A DNA stretch of 39,141 bases. Origin: CAZFAP01 sp964516325. GTDB lineage: Bacteria; Auribacterota; JABMQX01. The first letter of the stretch is position 1; each line of letters starts with the position of its first letter. Position numbers and translations under genes: made by a program. Positions 8,024 through 16,787 of the stretch are shown one piece after another. Location: contig CAZFAP010000021.1 in the NCBI GenBank assembly GCA_964516325.1, forward strand, positions 1-39,141, in the 5' to 3' direction. A model generated the notes under the pieces. It did not search any database and was not told the origin of the DNA. It was given only the letters and a program-made list of their open reading frames with translations.

Positions 8024-9676
8024 ATGAGAAGCGACCAGATTAAGAAGGGATTGGAAAGAACTCCTCACCGTGCATTGCTGTACGCGACCGGCATCTGCGA
8101 GAGGGACCTGAACAAACCTTTCATCGGAATAGCGAGCAGTTTTAGCGACATCGTCCCCGGGCATACGGGGATGCGGGCGCTGGAACGCGCCATTGAGAAC
8201 GGAGTCCACGCTGGCGGGGGACATCCGTTCCTGTTTGGTGCTCCGGGAATCTGCGACGGCATTGCTATGGGGCACTCGGGGATGAAGTATTCCCTCCCCA
8301 GCCGCGAGTTGATTGCGGACACAATAGAGACCATGGCCGAGGCGCATCGCCTGGACGGCCTGGTGCTCCTCACCAATTGCGACAAGATTACGCCAGGGAT
8401 GATCATGGGGCTGGCGAGGGTGGACATTCCCGGAATTGTGGTTACAGCGGGACCGATGCTTTCCGGAAGATATAAGATGCGGCGTCTCTCGTTTGTTCGG
8501 GATTCGTATGAGCCTATCGGGGAAGTCCTCGCCGGGAAAATGTCGAGGGAGGAGTTGGCGGAGCTGGAGAAAAGAGCTTGCCCTGGACCCGGCTCCTGTC
8601 AGGGTCTCTACACAGCGAATACAATGGCTTGCGTGACCGAGGCGATGGGCCTGTCGCTCCCCGGATGCGCGACCGCGTTAGCGGTCTCCGCTGACAAGGC
8701 GAGGATAGCGTACGAAAGCGGGCGGCGGGTCGTGGAACTCGTGAAGGAGAGCATCGCTGCGAGGAAGATCGTGACGCGGCAGTCCATCGAGAACGGTGTT
8801 CGTGTGGATATGGCGCTGGGCGGGTCAACCAACACGGTCCTTCACATTCCGGCGATTGCGCACGAGGCGGGAATTGATCTATCGTTAGAGGCGTTTGACG
8901 TCGTCAGCCGAAGCACTCCGCACATTTGCAGCATAACGCCCGGCGGGGACTACTTCATGGAGGACCTGGAGTTCGCGGGCGGCATCCCAGCAGTCCTGAA
9001 GGTCCTTGCCCCGAAACTGAACGACGCTTTGACCGTGTCCGGCAAGACCATCCTTGAGATCGCCGCCGCAGCGCAGAGGTACGACGCGGACATTATCCGC
9101 GACCTCAACAACGCTTACCATCCGGAGGGTGGAATCGCAATCCTCCGCGGGAATCTCGCGCCGGGAGGCGCAGTCGTCAAGCAGAGCGCCGTGCCCGAAA
9201 CGATGTTGGAGTTCGAGGGAGAGGCGAAGGTCTTCGATTCGGAGGAAGAGGCGATGAAAGCCATCATGGCGAAAAAGGTTAAGCCCGGCAACGTCATTGT
9301 GATTCGCTACGAGGGGCCAAAAGGAGGTCCCGGGATGAGGGAGATGCTTTCTCCCACAGCCACCGTCGTGGGTATGGGATTGTCGGAGTCGGTCGCTCTT
9401 CTTACGGACGGTCGCTTTTCCGGCGGGACAAGAGGCCCGTGCATTGGACATATTTCGCCGGAGGCGATGGAAGGGGGACCCATTGCCATTGTGAAAGACG
9501 GTGATAGAATACGCATCAGCATCCCGGCTCGGAGGGTGGACCTTCTCGCGTCCGAGGAGGAGATTGAGAAAAGGCTCTCTCGATGGCAGAAGCCGGCGCC
9601 CCGAGTGACGAGGGGCTGGCTGGCGCGGTATATCGAGCGAGTGAGTTCCGCCGGCAAGGGAGCCATTCTGGAGTGA
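8024..9676 (+). CDS. ilvD: Dihydroxy-acid dehydratase
   Basis: This 550-residue enzyme is full length for the family. It dehydrates 2,3-dihydroxyisovalerate and its methyl homologue to the 2-oxo acids, the third step of valine/isoleucine synthesis. Family motifs are plain: GIAMGHSGMKYSLPSRELIA, NCDKITPGM (Cys119) and CPGPGSCQGLYTANTM (Cys186, Cys192). The position that is Cys in the plant-type [2Fe-2S] enzymes (PCN) is Gly46 here (IVPGH), as in the E. coli and methanogen type. I infer an oxygen-sensitive [4Fe-4S] cluster. The start ATG follows AGAGGA. It is the first structural gene after the attenuator, and ilvB follows after 50 bases. Confidence 0.95.
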   Translation: MRSDQIKKGLERTPHRALLYATGICERDLNKPFIGIASSFSDIVPGHTGMRALERAIENGVHAGGGHPFLFGAPGICDGIAMGHSGMKYSLPSRELIADTIETMAEAHRLDGLVLLTNCDKITPGMIMGLARVDIPGIVVTAGPMLSGRYKMRRLSFVRDSYEPIGEVLAGKMSREELAELEKRACPGPGSCQGLYTANTMACVTEAMGLSLPGCATALAVSADKARIAYESGRRVVELVKESIAARKIVTRQSIENGVRVDMALGGSTNTVLHIPAIAHEAGIDLSLEAFDVVSRSTPHICSITPGGDYFMEDLEFAGGIPAVLKVLAPKLNDALTVSGKTILEIAAAAQRYDADIIRDLNNAYHPEGGIAILRGNLAPGGAVVKQSAVPETMLEFEGEAKVFDSEEEAMKAIMAKKVKPGNVIVIRYEGPKGGPGMREMLSPTATVVGMGLSESVALLTDGRFSGGTRGPCIGHISPEAMEGGPIAIVKDGDRIRISIPARRVDLLASEEEIEKRLSRWQKPAPRVTRGWLARYIERVSSAGKGAILE

Positions 9677-9726
9677 ACGAACAGACTGGATGGACAATCT
9701 TCATATAGATGTGAGGGAGCACTGCA

Positions 9727-11457
9727 ATGAAAGGAGCTGAGATCGTTATAGACGCACTCGTCAGGGAAGGTGTCGAGTATATGTTCGGGATTCCGGGTGG
9801 GTCGGTTCTCGACATCTGCCATTTGATGAACAAATCGCCGATCAAATTCATTTTGACGCGGCACGAACAGGGAGCGGCTCACGCCGCAGATGGTTATGCC
9901 CGGTCCACGGGGAAGGTCGGCGTCTGTTTTGCCACCTCGGGTCCGGGGGCGACGAACCTCGTTACCGGCATTGCGACGGCATATATGGATTCGGTTCCGA
10001 TAGTCGCAATCACCGGGCAAGTCCCGACGCCGATGATAGGGAACGACGCCTTCCAGGAGGCGGACGTTACCGGCATCACCCGCCCGATAACAAAGCACAG
10101 CTACCTGGTTAGGAATGTGGACGAGCTTCCATCCGTCATGAAGGAAGCATTCTATATCGCAAGGACGGGACGACCGGGCCCCGTCGTGATTGATATTCCC
10201 AAGGACGTTCAGCAGAAGACAACCTCGCAGAGGTATCCGTCGTCGGTTGACCTCCCCGGATACAACCCGACGATCAAGGGGCATATCAGGCAAATTCAGA
10301 AGGTCGCCGAGGCAATCAAGAAGTCCAGGAAACCTGTCATTTACGCCGGAGGAGGGGTCATCATTTCGGGAGCGCACAAGGAGTTGTACGAGTTGGCGCA
10401 CAAGGCGCAAATTCCGGTAACAACGACGCTCATGGGTTTGGGCGCCTTCCCCGAAACGGATGAGCTCGCCCTCAAGATGCTCGGAATGCACGGCACAAGG
10501 TACGCGAACATGGCGGTCGTGGAGACTGACCTTCTCATCGCCGTCGGAGCAAGGTTCGACGACCGGATCACGGGAAAGCTCTCCGAGTTCGCTCGACACG
10601 CCAAGGTCGTCCATATTGACATTGATCCATCGTCCATTAGCAAGAACGTTACGGTCCACATCCCGGTGGTCGGCGACGCGAAAGAAGTGCTCATGGAGCT
10701 GAACAAGATCGTCGAGAAAGCCGACTCGGAAGAATGGATAGCGAAGATCAAGAAGTGGAAGGAGCAGTACCCGCTGAGCTACCAGCCGAGCAAGAACGGG
10801 CGGGTCAAGCCCCAGCACGTCGTCGAGGAGATTTACCGCGCCACGGAAGGGAAAGCGATCATCTGCACAGAGGTCGGGCAGAATCAGATGTGGGCTGCCC
10901 AGTTCTACAAATACACGCTTCCGCGGCAGTTCCTCTCTTCGGGCGGCTTGGGCACGATGGGGTACGGTTTTCCGGCGGCGATTGGCGCTCAGGTCGGCAA
11001 CCCGGACAGAATCGTTTTCGACATTGCCGGCGACGGAAGCATCCAGATGAACATTCAAGAGCTTGCTACGGCGGTTCACAACAAGCTTCCGGTCAAGGTT
11101 GCGATTTTGAACAATCAGTTTCTGGGCATGGTTCGGCAGTGGCAGGGATTGTTCTATCAGAAGAACTACGCCTACACGTGCCTTGCTCAGAATGTTGAGT
11201 GCGACCAGCAGTGCAACGACCCGCGGAAAGATTGCCCCCTCTATGTCCCCGACTTCGTCAAGCTGGCGGAGGCTTACGGGGCGGTGGGCATGCGGATCGA
11301 GAGACCAGAGGACGTTCGGGAGGCGATTGAGCAGGCCATCCGCACACCGAACACCGTGTTCATGGACTTCCGCGTCGAGAAGGAAGAGAATGTCTGGCCG
11401 ATGGTGCCAGCCGGAGCACCCATCAGCGAGATGATTGATGGCGTCGAGCTGTTGTGA
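9727..11457 (+). CDS. ilvB: Acetolactate synthase, large (catalytic) subunit
   Basis: This 576-residue thiamine-diphosphate enzyme condenses pyruvate with pyruvate or 2-oxobutyrate, the first common step of the pathway. The catalytic Glu47 sits in HEQGAAHAADGYAR. The ThDP/Mg motif is GDGSIQMN, near residue 434, with the typical LNNQFLGMVRQWQ after it. The start follows TGAGGGAG. One feature is unusual: between YAYT and YVPDFVKLAEAYG there is a cysteine-rich loop with Cys485, Cys492, Cys496 and Cys503 (C-x6-C-x3-C-x6-C). It is absent from the well-studied E. coli and yeast enzymes. The regulatory subunit gene lies directly downstream. Confidence 0.95.
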   Translation: MKGAEIVIDALVREGVEYMFGIPGGSVLDICHLMNKSPIKFILTRHEQGAAHAADGYARSTGKVGVCFATSGPGATNLVTGIATAYMDSVPIVAITGQVPTPMIGNDAFQEADVTGITRPITKHSYLVRNVDELPSVMKEAFYIARTGRPGPVVIDIPKDVQQKTTSQRYPSSVDLPGYNPTIKGHIRQIQKVAEAIKKSRKPVIYAGGGVIISGAHKELYELAHKAQIPVTTTLMGLGAFPETDELALKMLGMHGTRYANMAVVETDLLIAVGARFDDRITGKLSEFARHAKVVHIDIDPSSISKNVTVHIPVVGDAKEVLMELNKIVEKADSEEWIAKIKKWKEQYPLSYQPSKNGRVKPQHVVEEIYRATEGKAIICTEVGQNQMWAAQFYKYTLPRQFLSSGGLGTMGYGFPAAIGAQVGNPDRIVFDIAGDGSIQMNIQELATAVHNKLPVKVAILNNQFLGMVRQWQGLFYQKNYAYTCLAQNVECDQQCNDPRKDCPLYVPDFVKLAEAYGAVGMRIERPEDVREAIEQAIRTPNTVFMDFRVEKEENVWPMVPAGAPISEMIDGVELL

Positions 11458-11535
11458 GCGCGCTTCCGTTCGGAGGCAAGGCAATGCCTGCGCGACAAAC
11501 TTGAGATAGGCATTTGACGTAAAGGGGGAGTCAAT

Positions 11536-12009
11536 ATGAAGCACATCATGTCGGTTTTGGTTGAGAATAAGTCGGGCGTCCTGGCGCGGATCGCCGGGCT
11601 GTTCAGCGGTCGAGGATTCAACATTGACAGCCTCTGCGTCGCGGAGACCCTCGACCCGACAAAATCGAGGATGACCATTGTCGTCGAGGGCGATGATCGA
11701 GTCTTAGAGCAGGTCAATAAGCAGCTCAACAAGCTCATAGACACGATCAAGGTTACCGATTTCAAGGGCGAGGACTACGTGGACAGGGAGTTGGCTCTGG
11801 TGAAGGTCAACGTCAACTCCACGACCCGGTCCGAAGTCATGCAGATTGTGGACATTTTCCGAGCCCGGATCGTCAGCGTAAATCACAACACGCTCATCGT
11901 GGAGGTTACCGGCAACGAGAGCAAGATCAACGCGTTCATTGATCTGCTCCGCACGTTCGGGATCAAGGAGTTGACCAGGACAGGCAAGATTGCCATGTCG
12001 AGAAAGTAG
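11536..12009 (+). CDS. ilvN: Acetolactate synthase, small (regulatory) subunit
   Basis: This 157-residue protein matches the usual size of IlvH/IlvN. An N-terminal ACT domain (about 4-76) opens with IMSVLVENKSGVLARIAGLF and RGFNIDSLCVAET; it is the valine-binding feedback domain of this family. The C-terminal half (about 80-157) stabilises and activates IlvB. The start ATG follows GGGGGAG. It sits 78 bases after ilvB and 47 before ilvC, in the same orientation. Feedback by valine is inferred from the family, not seen. Confidence 0.95.
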   Translation: MKHIMSVLVENKSGVLARIAGLFSGRGFNIDSLCVAETLDPTKSRMTIVVEGDDRVLEQVNKQLNKLIDTIKVTDFKGEDYVDRELALVKVNVNSTTRSEVMQIVDIFRARIVSVNHNTLIVEVTGNESKINAFIDLLRTFGIKELTRTGKIAMSRK

Positions 12010-12056
12010 GGCAAGCGGAAGCAAGTCGAACCCACGACATAAGGGAGGACCTCAGA

Positions 12057-13049
12057 ATGGCAAAGATGTACTACGACCGCGATGCCGATGTCGAATTCCT
12101 GAAGGGCAAGACCGTCGCTATTATCGGCTATGGCAGTCAGGGGCACGCCCAGGCGCAGAACCTCCGCGACAGCGGCGTGGACGTCATCATCGCGGAACTG
12201 GAGGGAACGGAGAATTATAAGTCGGCGGTGAAAGCGGGATTCAAGCCGCTTGACGCAGCGACCGCCGCCAAGGAATCGCAGATCGTCCAGATGCTTGTTC
12301 CCGACACGGTTCAGGCGAGCCTGTACAAAAGCGCTGTCGCCCAGAACCTTCGGGAGAACGACGCGCTGGTCTTTTCGCACGGCTTCAACATCCATTTCGG
12401 GCAGATTGTCCCGGCGCCGTACGTGGACGTGTTTATGGTCGCCCCGAAGGGTCCTGGCAGTCTCGTGCGAAGGGTTTTCCTGGAGGGAGGCGGAGTGCCA
12501 GCCCTCATCGCGGTTCATCAGGACCGCAGCGGCAAGGCGAAGGATTTAGCGCTCGCCTACGCAAAAGGTATCGGCGCCACGCGAGCGGGCGTCATTGAAA
12601 CGACGTTTGCCGAGGAGACCGAAACGGACCTTTTCGGAGAGCAATGCGTTCTGTGCGGCGGAGTGACGGAGTTGGTGACAGCCGGTTTCGACACGCTTGT
12701 GGAAGCGGGCTTCCAACCCGAGATCGCCTATTTTGAATGTCTCCATGAGCTAAAGCTGATTGTTGACCTCATGTACGAGAAAGGAATCACCGGCATGCGC
12801 TACTCCGTGAGCGACACCGCCAAGTACGGCGACGTCACCCGCGGCAAACGTATCATCAGCGACGAGACGCGGAAGGAAATGAAGCGAATCCTCGCGGAGG
12901 TTCGCAGTGGGGAATTCGCCCGGGAATGGATTCTCGAGAATCTGGCGAACCGCCCAGTTTTCCGGGCGCTGATCCAGAAGGGAAGAGAGCAGCTCATTGA
13001 GAAAGTCGGCGAGAGACTTCGTGCCATGATGAGCTGGATTAAGAAGTGA
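12057..13049 (+). CDS. ilvC: Ketol-acid reductoisomerase, class I, with atypical cofactor loop
   Basis: This 330-residue protein is the short class I form. It isomerises and reduces acetolactate to dihydroxyisovalerate. The Rossmann motif GYGSQGHAQAQNLRDSG is at 24-40, and the C-terminal knotted domain has the metal-binding acidic residues (ETDLFGEQ). The start follows GGGAGGACC. The loop after the second beta strand reads A46-E-L-E-G-T-E-N-Y54, where NADPH enzymes usually have GLREGSKSW. The Arg and both Ser residues that hold the 2'-phosphate are replaced by Leu48, Thr51 and Asn53, and Glu47 and Glu52 are added. I infer reduced preference for NADPH and possible use of NADH. Confidence 0.95.
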   Translation: MAKMYYDRDADVEFLKGKTVAIIGYGSQGHAQAQNLRDSGVDVIIAELEGTENYKSAVKAGFKPLDAATAAKESQIVQMLVPDTVQASLYKSAVAQNLRENDALVFSHGFNIHFGQIVPAPYVDVFMVAPKGPGSLVRRVFLEGGGVPALIAVHQDRSGKAKDLALAYAKGIGATRAGVIETTFAEETETDLFGEQCVLCGGVTELVTAGFDTLVEAGFQPEIAYFECLHELKLIVDLMYEKGITGMRYSVSDTAKYGDVTRGKRIISDETRKEMKRILAEVRSGEFAREWILENLANRPVFRALIQKGREQLIEKVGERLRAMMSWIKK

Positions 13050-13326
13050 AATTGGCATAAGGCTGAACTGCATCTCATGTTCAACGGAACCTGCGCAGTC
13101 CTATTCGATTCGGCGGACGCCGGGTTGAGATTTGAAAGATGGCGAGTGAAGACTCGATGCCATCTCCGCCTATTGGCGCCTGCTCTGCGTCGCGCCCATT
13201 GTCGGTAGCCGCTGGGTTTACAGGTGCAGCGGACTGGCCGGCGCGAGGCGCGGAGTGGGCCTTCGCTGCCGACGGAAACGCTAAACGAATCAGACACCCC
13301 ATTGTCATTCCCTGAAAGGTGAAAAG

Positions 13327-14856
13327 ATGAGTGAAAGGATAATCATTTTCGATACGACGCTGCGAGATGGCGAGCAGTCCCCCGGCGCCAGCATGGACAC
13401 GAGGGCGAAGATGGAAGTGGCGCGACAGTTGGAGAGGTTGGGCGTGGATGTCATCGAAGCCGGATTCCCCATCTCGTCGCCGGGCGATTTCGAGGCCGTT
13501 AAGGCGGTCTCAGCAGCGGTCAGCAAACCGATTGTGGCCGGCCTCGCCCGCTGTATGAAGGCGGATATTGACGCTGCCGCCGGGGCAGTCGAGAAGGCGA
13601 AGAAGCCTCGCATTCACGTCTTCCTGGCGACGTCGAAAATCCACATGCGGTACAAGTTGAAGAAGGCGGAGGAGGAAATTCTCAAGCTGGCTGTCGAATC
13701 GGTGAAATATGCCAAGAAATTCGTGGACGACGTGGAGTTCTCTCCGGAGGACGCTTCCCGGACCGACCTCAATTTTCTGTCGGAAGTGTTTGATGCCGTC
13801 GTGGACGCGGGAGCCACGACGGTCAACATCCCGGACACCGTGGGGTACGCCGTGCCGGATGAATTTGGGAGGGTCATCAAGCATCTCCGGGAGAGCAGCC
13901 GCAATGGCAGCAAGGCGGTCATCAGCGTCCATTGCCACAATGATCTCGGGCTTGCGGTAGCGAATTCTCTATCGGCTGTCGTGAACGGCGCGAGGCAGGT
14001 GGAATGCACCATCAACGGCATCGGAGAAAGAGCCGGGAACTGCTCCCTGGAGGAGGTGGTGATGGCGATCCGCACCCGCAAGGACGCCCTCGATTTCACC
14101 ACCGGCGTCAACACCCGCGAGATCATCCGAACCAGCCGCTTGGTAAGCAAAATGACGGGAATCGTCGTCCAGCCGAACAAAGCCATCGTCGGAGACAACG
14201 CTTTTGCTCACGAGGCGGGCATTCACCAAGACGGCATTCTGAAGGAAAGGACGACCTACGAAATCATGAAGCCCCTGGACATCGGGCTGACCGAAAGTCG
14301 GCTCGTTCTCGGGAAGCATTCCGGCAGGCACGCCTTTAGCGAGAGGCTGAAGAAACTGGGCTACAAGCTGAGCCGCGAAGAAGTGGATAAAGCCTTTGCC
14401 ACCTTCAAGGCGCTTGCCGACAAGAAGAAGGAGATTTATGACGACGACCTCCACGCCCTCATCGAGGAGCAGTTGGTTACCGTCCCTTCTGTCTATCAGC
14501 TTGAGTACATCCAGATCAGCAGCGGCACGAGCACCATCCCCACCGCGACCGTTTGCCTGAAAAAGGGCGACAACGTCATCCAGGACGCCTCCTGCGGGGA
14601 CGGTCCCGTTGACGCCGCGTACAAGACGATTGAAAGAATCACGAAGATCAAGTGCCGCTTGGTAGATTACTCGCTCCGCGCCGTCACGAGTGGGAAAGAT
14701 GCCGTCGGAGAGGTCACTGTCCGCGTGCGCCATGGAGGGCGCGAAGTAACGGCCCGAGGGGCAAGTACGGACATCATCGAAGCCAGCGCGAAAGCCTACG
14801 TGAACGCCATCAACAGGCTGCTTTTCCTAGGGCAGAAAAGTCGTGCGGCTCGGTGA
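13327..14856 (+). CDS. leuA: 2-isopropylmalate synthase
   Basis: This 509-residue enzyme commits 2-oxoisovalerate to leucine. The metal-binding motif FDTTLRDGEQSPG (Asp9 to Gln17) opens the TIM barrel, and His202-Cys203-His204-Asn205-Asp206 form HCHND. GERAGN is also present. The C-terminal ~120 residues are the LeuA allosteric domain, with GTSTIPTATV. Length and motifs fit LeuA better than citramalate or homocitrate synthase, though the sequence alone cannot exclude citramalate use. A 277-base gap separates it from ilvC. I saw no promoter there, so the gene may be read from the operon promoter. CTGAAAGGTGAAAAG precedes the ATG. No leuB, leuC or leuD follows. Confidence 0.93.
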   Translation: MSERIIIFDTTLRDGEQSPGASMDTRAKMEVARQLERLGVDVIEAGFPISSPGDFEAVKAVSAAVSKPIVAGLARCMKADIDAAAGAVEKAKKPRIHVFLATSKIHMRYKLKKAEEEILKLAVESVKYAKKFVDDVEFSPEDASRTDLNFLSEVFDAVVDAGATTVNIPDTVGYAVPDEFGRVIKHLRESSRNGSKAVISVHCHNDLGLAVANSLSAVVNGARQVECTINGIGERAGNCSLEEVVMAIRTRKDALDFTTGVNTREIIRTSRLVSKMTGIVVQPNKAIVGDNAFAHEAGIHQDGILKERTTYEIMKPLDIGLTESRLVLGKHSGRHAFSERLKKLGYKLSREEVDKAFATFKALADKKKEIYDDDLHALIEEQLVTVPSVYQLEYIQISSGTSTIPTATVCLKKGDNVIQDASCGDGPVDAAYKTIERITKIKCRLVDYSLRAVTSGKDAVGEVTVRVRHGGREVTARGASTDIIEASAKAYVNAINRLLFLGQKSRAAR

Positions 14857-14894
14857 GTTCGCTGCTGCGAGGATTCGCGAGCCGCGTGGGAAAC

Positions 14895-14930
14895 AGCCCG
14901 CTGTTCCGATGGGAGCGGGCTTTTCCTTTT
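14895..14930 (+). terminator. Intrinsic terminator of the ilv-leu operon
   Basis: AGCCCGCT (14895-14902) and AGCGGGCT (14914-14921) form a perfect 8-base stem with an 11-base loop, followed by TTTCCTTTT. It lies 39 bases after the leuA stop. The minus-strand gene on the right ends at 14929, so the two transcripts converge here. Confidence 0.85.
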
Positions 14931-15900
14931 AACGGCTCAAATACTCGACAAAGTAGTTTGCCAGGCGCTTCAGGTCGGAGCGGGCGGCTTCGTCCTCGAT
15001 GACGCGCGCATAGGACCCCACGACGGGTGACCGGCGTCGCCCGAGCCGCCGCATGATGTCCGCGATGAGGTAATTGTAGAGCGGGCGGTTTCTTTTAGAA
15101 ACCAGGGCGTTTTCCATCGCCGTCTGATAGCAGGTGAGGGCTTCCTCGAGGCATTGCTCCTCGGCGGCGACAAGCTCGGTAAACTTCTTGATCTGCTTCT
15201 TGGCGGCGTCGTCAGCGGAGGCTTGTTTCTGCAACTGCGCGACCCACTTATCTCGTGTCTCGATGAAACCGCCCCTGTGCGCCGCCTGCGCGGCGACCAT
15301 CATCAGTTCCATCTTCTTCTGTTTGTCGTTCTCCGCGGCAATCTTCTTTTCGACTTCCTCCAACTGCGGGAGGACCGATTCGGGATTCTCGATGGCAAGT
15401 TTGACTGTCGCGAGAGCTGTCGCTTCGATCCGGGCGCAGTAAGCCCCTCCGTGGAAAGCCTGCCCGGCGAAAAGAACGTCCTTCCTGACAACGTTGTAGC
15501 AGCGAGCCGCGTACTGCCAGCTCATCCACGCCGGAATTCCCTCTTCCTTGACTGACGGCGGCGGATATTTCTCGAGCATCGTCCTGATTTCCGATTTCTG
15601 CCCGTCGCGGAGCGGCATCGAAAACCCCTTCCCGAAAGCCGAATACATGCATTTCGGACACGTCGCCACCATGCGCAGCATGGGCGACTCGCCTTCCGAG
15701 TAATGACAGAAGTCACTGTCCGTGCTTTTCCCGTCGGAGAGCTGAACTTCAAAGCTCTCCTTCGAGGGAACCGGTCCCTCGAATTGGTTTCCGCAAGCCG
15801 GGCAGGTATAGCTCGTCTTACCTTCCTCGCCCAGCGAGGCGGGATTCAGGATGCTCAGTCCCAAAAGCAACAGGATCAAATTGGCTGCGTGCTTCTTCAT
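14929..15900 (-). CDS. Exported DUF2225-family protein
   Basis: This 323-residue protein starts at the ATG at 15900 (MKKHAANLILLLLGL), the obvious beginning of a signal peptide; a longer frame to 15942 adds 14 residues without a better ribosome site. Two cysteine pairs follow: CPACGNQFEG near residue 31 and CPKCMYSAFG near residue 81. Between them is DFCHYSEG, the pattern of DUF2225. The rest is helical and charged, resembling TPR-like repeats with predicted coiled segments. DUF2225 proteins have no settled function. The pairs probably bind one metal ion. An exported version, rather than a cytoplasmic one, is worth noting. The partner gene is unknown, as it stands alone. Confidence 0.75.
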   Translation of the reverse strand: MKKHAANLILLLLGLSILNPASLGEEGKTSYTCPACGNQFEGPVPSKESFEVQLSDGKSTDSDFCHYSEGESPMLRMVATCPKCMYSAFGKGFSMPLRDGQKSEIRTMLEKYPPPSVKEEGIPAWMSWQYAARCYNVVRKDVLFAGQAFHGGAYCARIEATALATVKLAIENPESVLPQLEEVEKKIAAENDKQKKMELMMVAAQAAHRGGFIETRDKWVAQLQKQASADDAAKKQIKKFTELVAAEEQCLEEALTCYQTAMENALVSKRNRPLYNYLIADIMRRLGRRRSPVVGSYARVIEDEAARSDLKRLANYFVEYLSR

Positions 15901-16087
15901 GCCAACCCCCAATAGTCTTCTCTGAATTTGTGTCGAGGGCAACGTTGCGCCCCACCTTTGACTTTATACCACGCCCTCTCCAAATATGGAAGCCCGGACA
16001 TGCAATCACCCGATCAAGGAGACGCCTGGCTGGGGTTCCATTTTCCGTCGTTGATCGCGCCGTCCCTCGCAGGAGCCGCAACGCGCG

Positions 16088-16132
16088 GTAATTCCTCAGT
16101 TACGGGAGGGACTCACCGCAGAGAGCGCAGAG
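16088..16132. repeat. Dispersed ~45-bp repeat, copy 1
   Basis: It begins GTAATTCCTC and runs through GGGACTCACCGCAGAGAGCG. Related copies are at 30256-30299 and 37199-37242. All three are intergenic and in the same orientation. The core GGACTCACCGCA is identical in the three copies. Confidence 0.85.
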
Positions 16133-16277
16133 GAGAGATGGTTGTGGCATCCCCGGCGTTCGGCGGGGTGGGGTCCGTGAGAGCTCCGGCTGCCACGGGC
16201 GAGACGCCCATGCCACGTTTCTCCGACGGGCGTCCCCGTCTCTGGCGGGGCTGGCCGGGTCCGCAGCGAAGAAGGAA

Positions 16278-16301
16278 ACCGCAGATGAACGCAGATGGAC
16301 G
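16278..16301. repeat. Dispersed phrase repeat (GATGAACGC-GATGGACGC)
   Basis: ACCGCAGATGAACGCAGATG continues into GACGCGAA. A close relative at 2122-2149 reads ACCGCCGATGAACGCGGATG then GACGCAGAT. Both are intergenic. The internal near-duplication (GATGAACGC/GATGGACGC) gives the look of a short tandem unit. Confidence 0.75.
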
Positions 16302-16603
16302 CGAATAGGAAACAAGGCGGGCTTTTGTGTCGGCGCCCGGGACCGAGGCGTTTACGGGGTCTCCCCCCCCCAAGAGTGAGGGGGTACAACGCACGGTAAT
16401 GCCTCACTTTCGGGCGGTGAGGGCACCGCCCCGGATGGCAGAAGTGGGGGTTTTGTTGTGGCATGGGCATCTTGTCCATGATTCTCCACGTGTCCCCCGC
16501 CAAGGGCGGGGCGGGATGCCACTTTCTTTCTGACCCGGCTGCCGCCCTGACGCTTCGTTGTCCGCCCAAGACTGAGGGATTACCAACGCACGAAAAATTG
16601 TAC

Positions 16604-16632
16604 TTGACAAATCGGGGGTGCTCGTGTAGCTT
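16604..16632 (+). promoter_or_regulatory. Candidate promoter upstream of the cold-shock gene
   Basis: A perfect TTGACA (16604-16609) is followed after 17 bases by TAGCTT (16627-16632), a weak -10 box preceded by TG at 16625-16626. Transcription would begin near 16639, about 150 bases before the csp start codon. The local rise in A+T (CGAAAAATTGTACTTGACAA) within GC-rich DNA supports it. Confidence 0.55.
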
Positions 16633-16710
16633 GCCCGCGTTTGTACTGTTGTACGGTCTTTTTCCATAGTGTCTGGGGGGTAGGTGTCGGTCGTGAATTC
16701 GTAAATGATT

Positions 16711-16739
16711 GACAGGAACCAGAAGGTTCCTGTCTTTTT
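16711..16739 (+). terminator. Intrinsic terminator between promoter and csp start
   Basis: GACAGGAACC (16711-16720) and GGTTCCTGTC (16725-16734) form a perfect 10-base stem with an AGAA loop, followed by five T. It lies after the candidate promoter at 16604 and 49 bases before the csp ATG. It could end a short RNA of about 100 bases (about 16639-16740), or act as an attenuator in the csp leader. I saw no convincing second promoter between it and csp. Confidence 0.8.
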
Positions 16740-16787
16740 GTATCGTGACCTGAGTGTTCTGAATTGTGCGTGAAGGGAGAAGTAGCT

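Larger units (their letters stand above)
15901..16603. other. Repeat-rich intergenic region, no gene supported
   Basis: About 700 bases without a believable gene. It contains a copy of the three-copy repeat (16088-16132), the phrase ACCGCAGATGAACGCAGATG (16278-16297), palindromes built on GCCACGGGCGAGACGCCCATG, and two related segments, CCCAAGAGTGAGGG...AACGCACGG (16369-16396) and CCCAAGACTGAGGG...AACGCACGA (16565-16593). CCCGCC-AAG-GGCGGG near 16497-16513 is a strong hairpin. All frames here are short, lack ribosome sites and change with the repeats. Confidence 0.7.

Noticed and set aside
9307..11544. 745-codon open frame antisense to ilvD/ilvB
   Set aside because: It mirrors conserved enzyme genes, is rich in Arg/Leu/Val without any domain, and has no ribosome site. 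Such frames arise from the codon bias of GC-rich genes.
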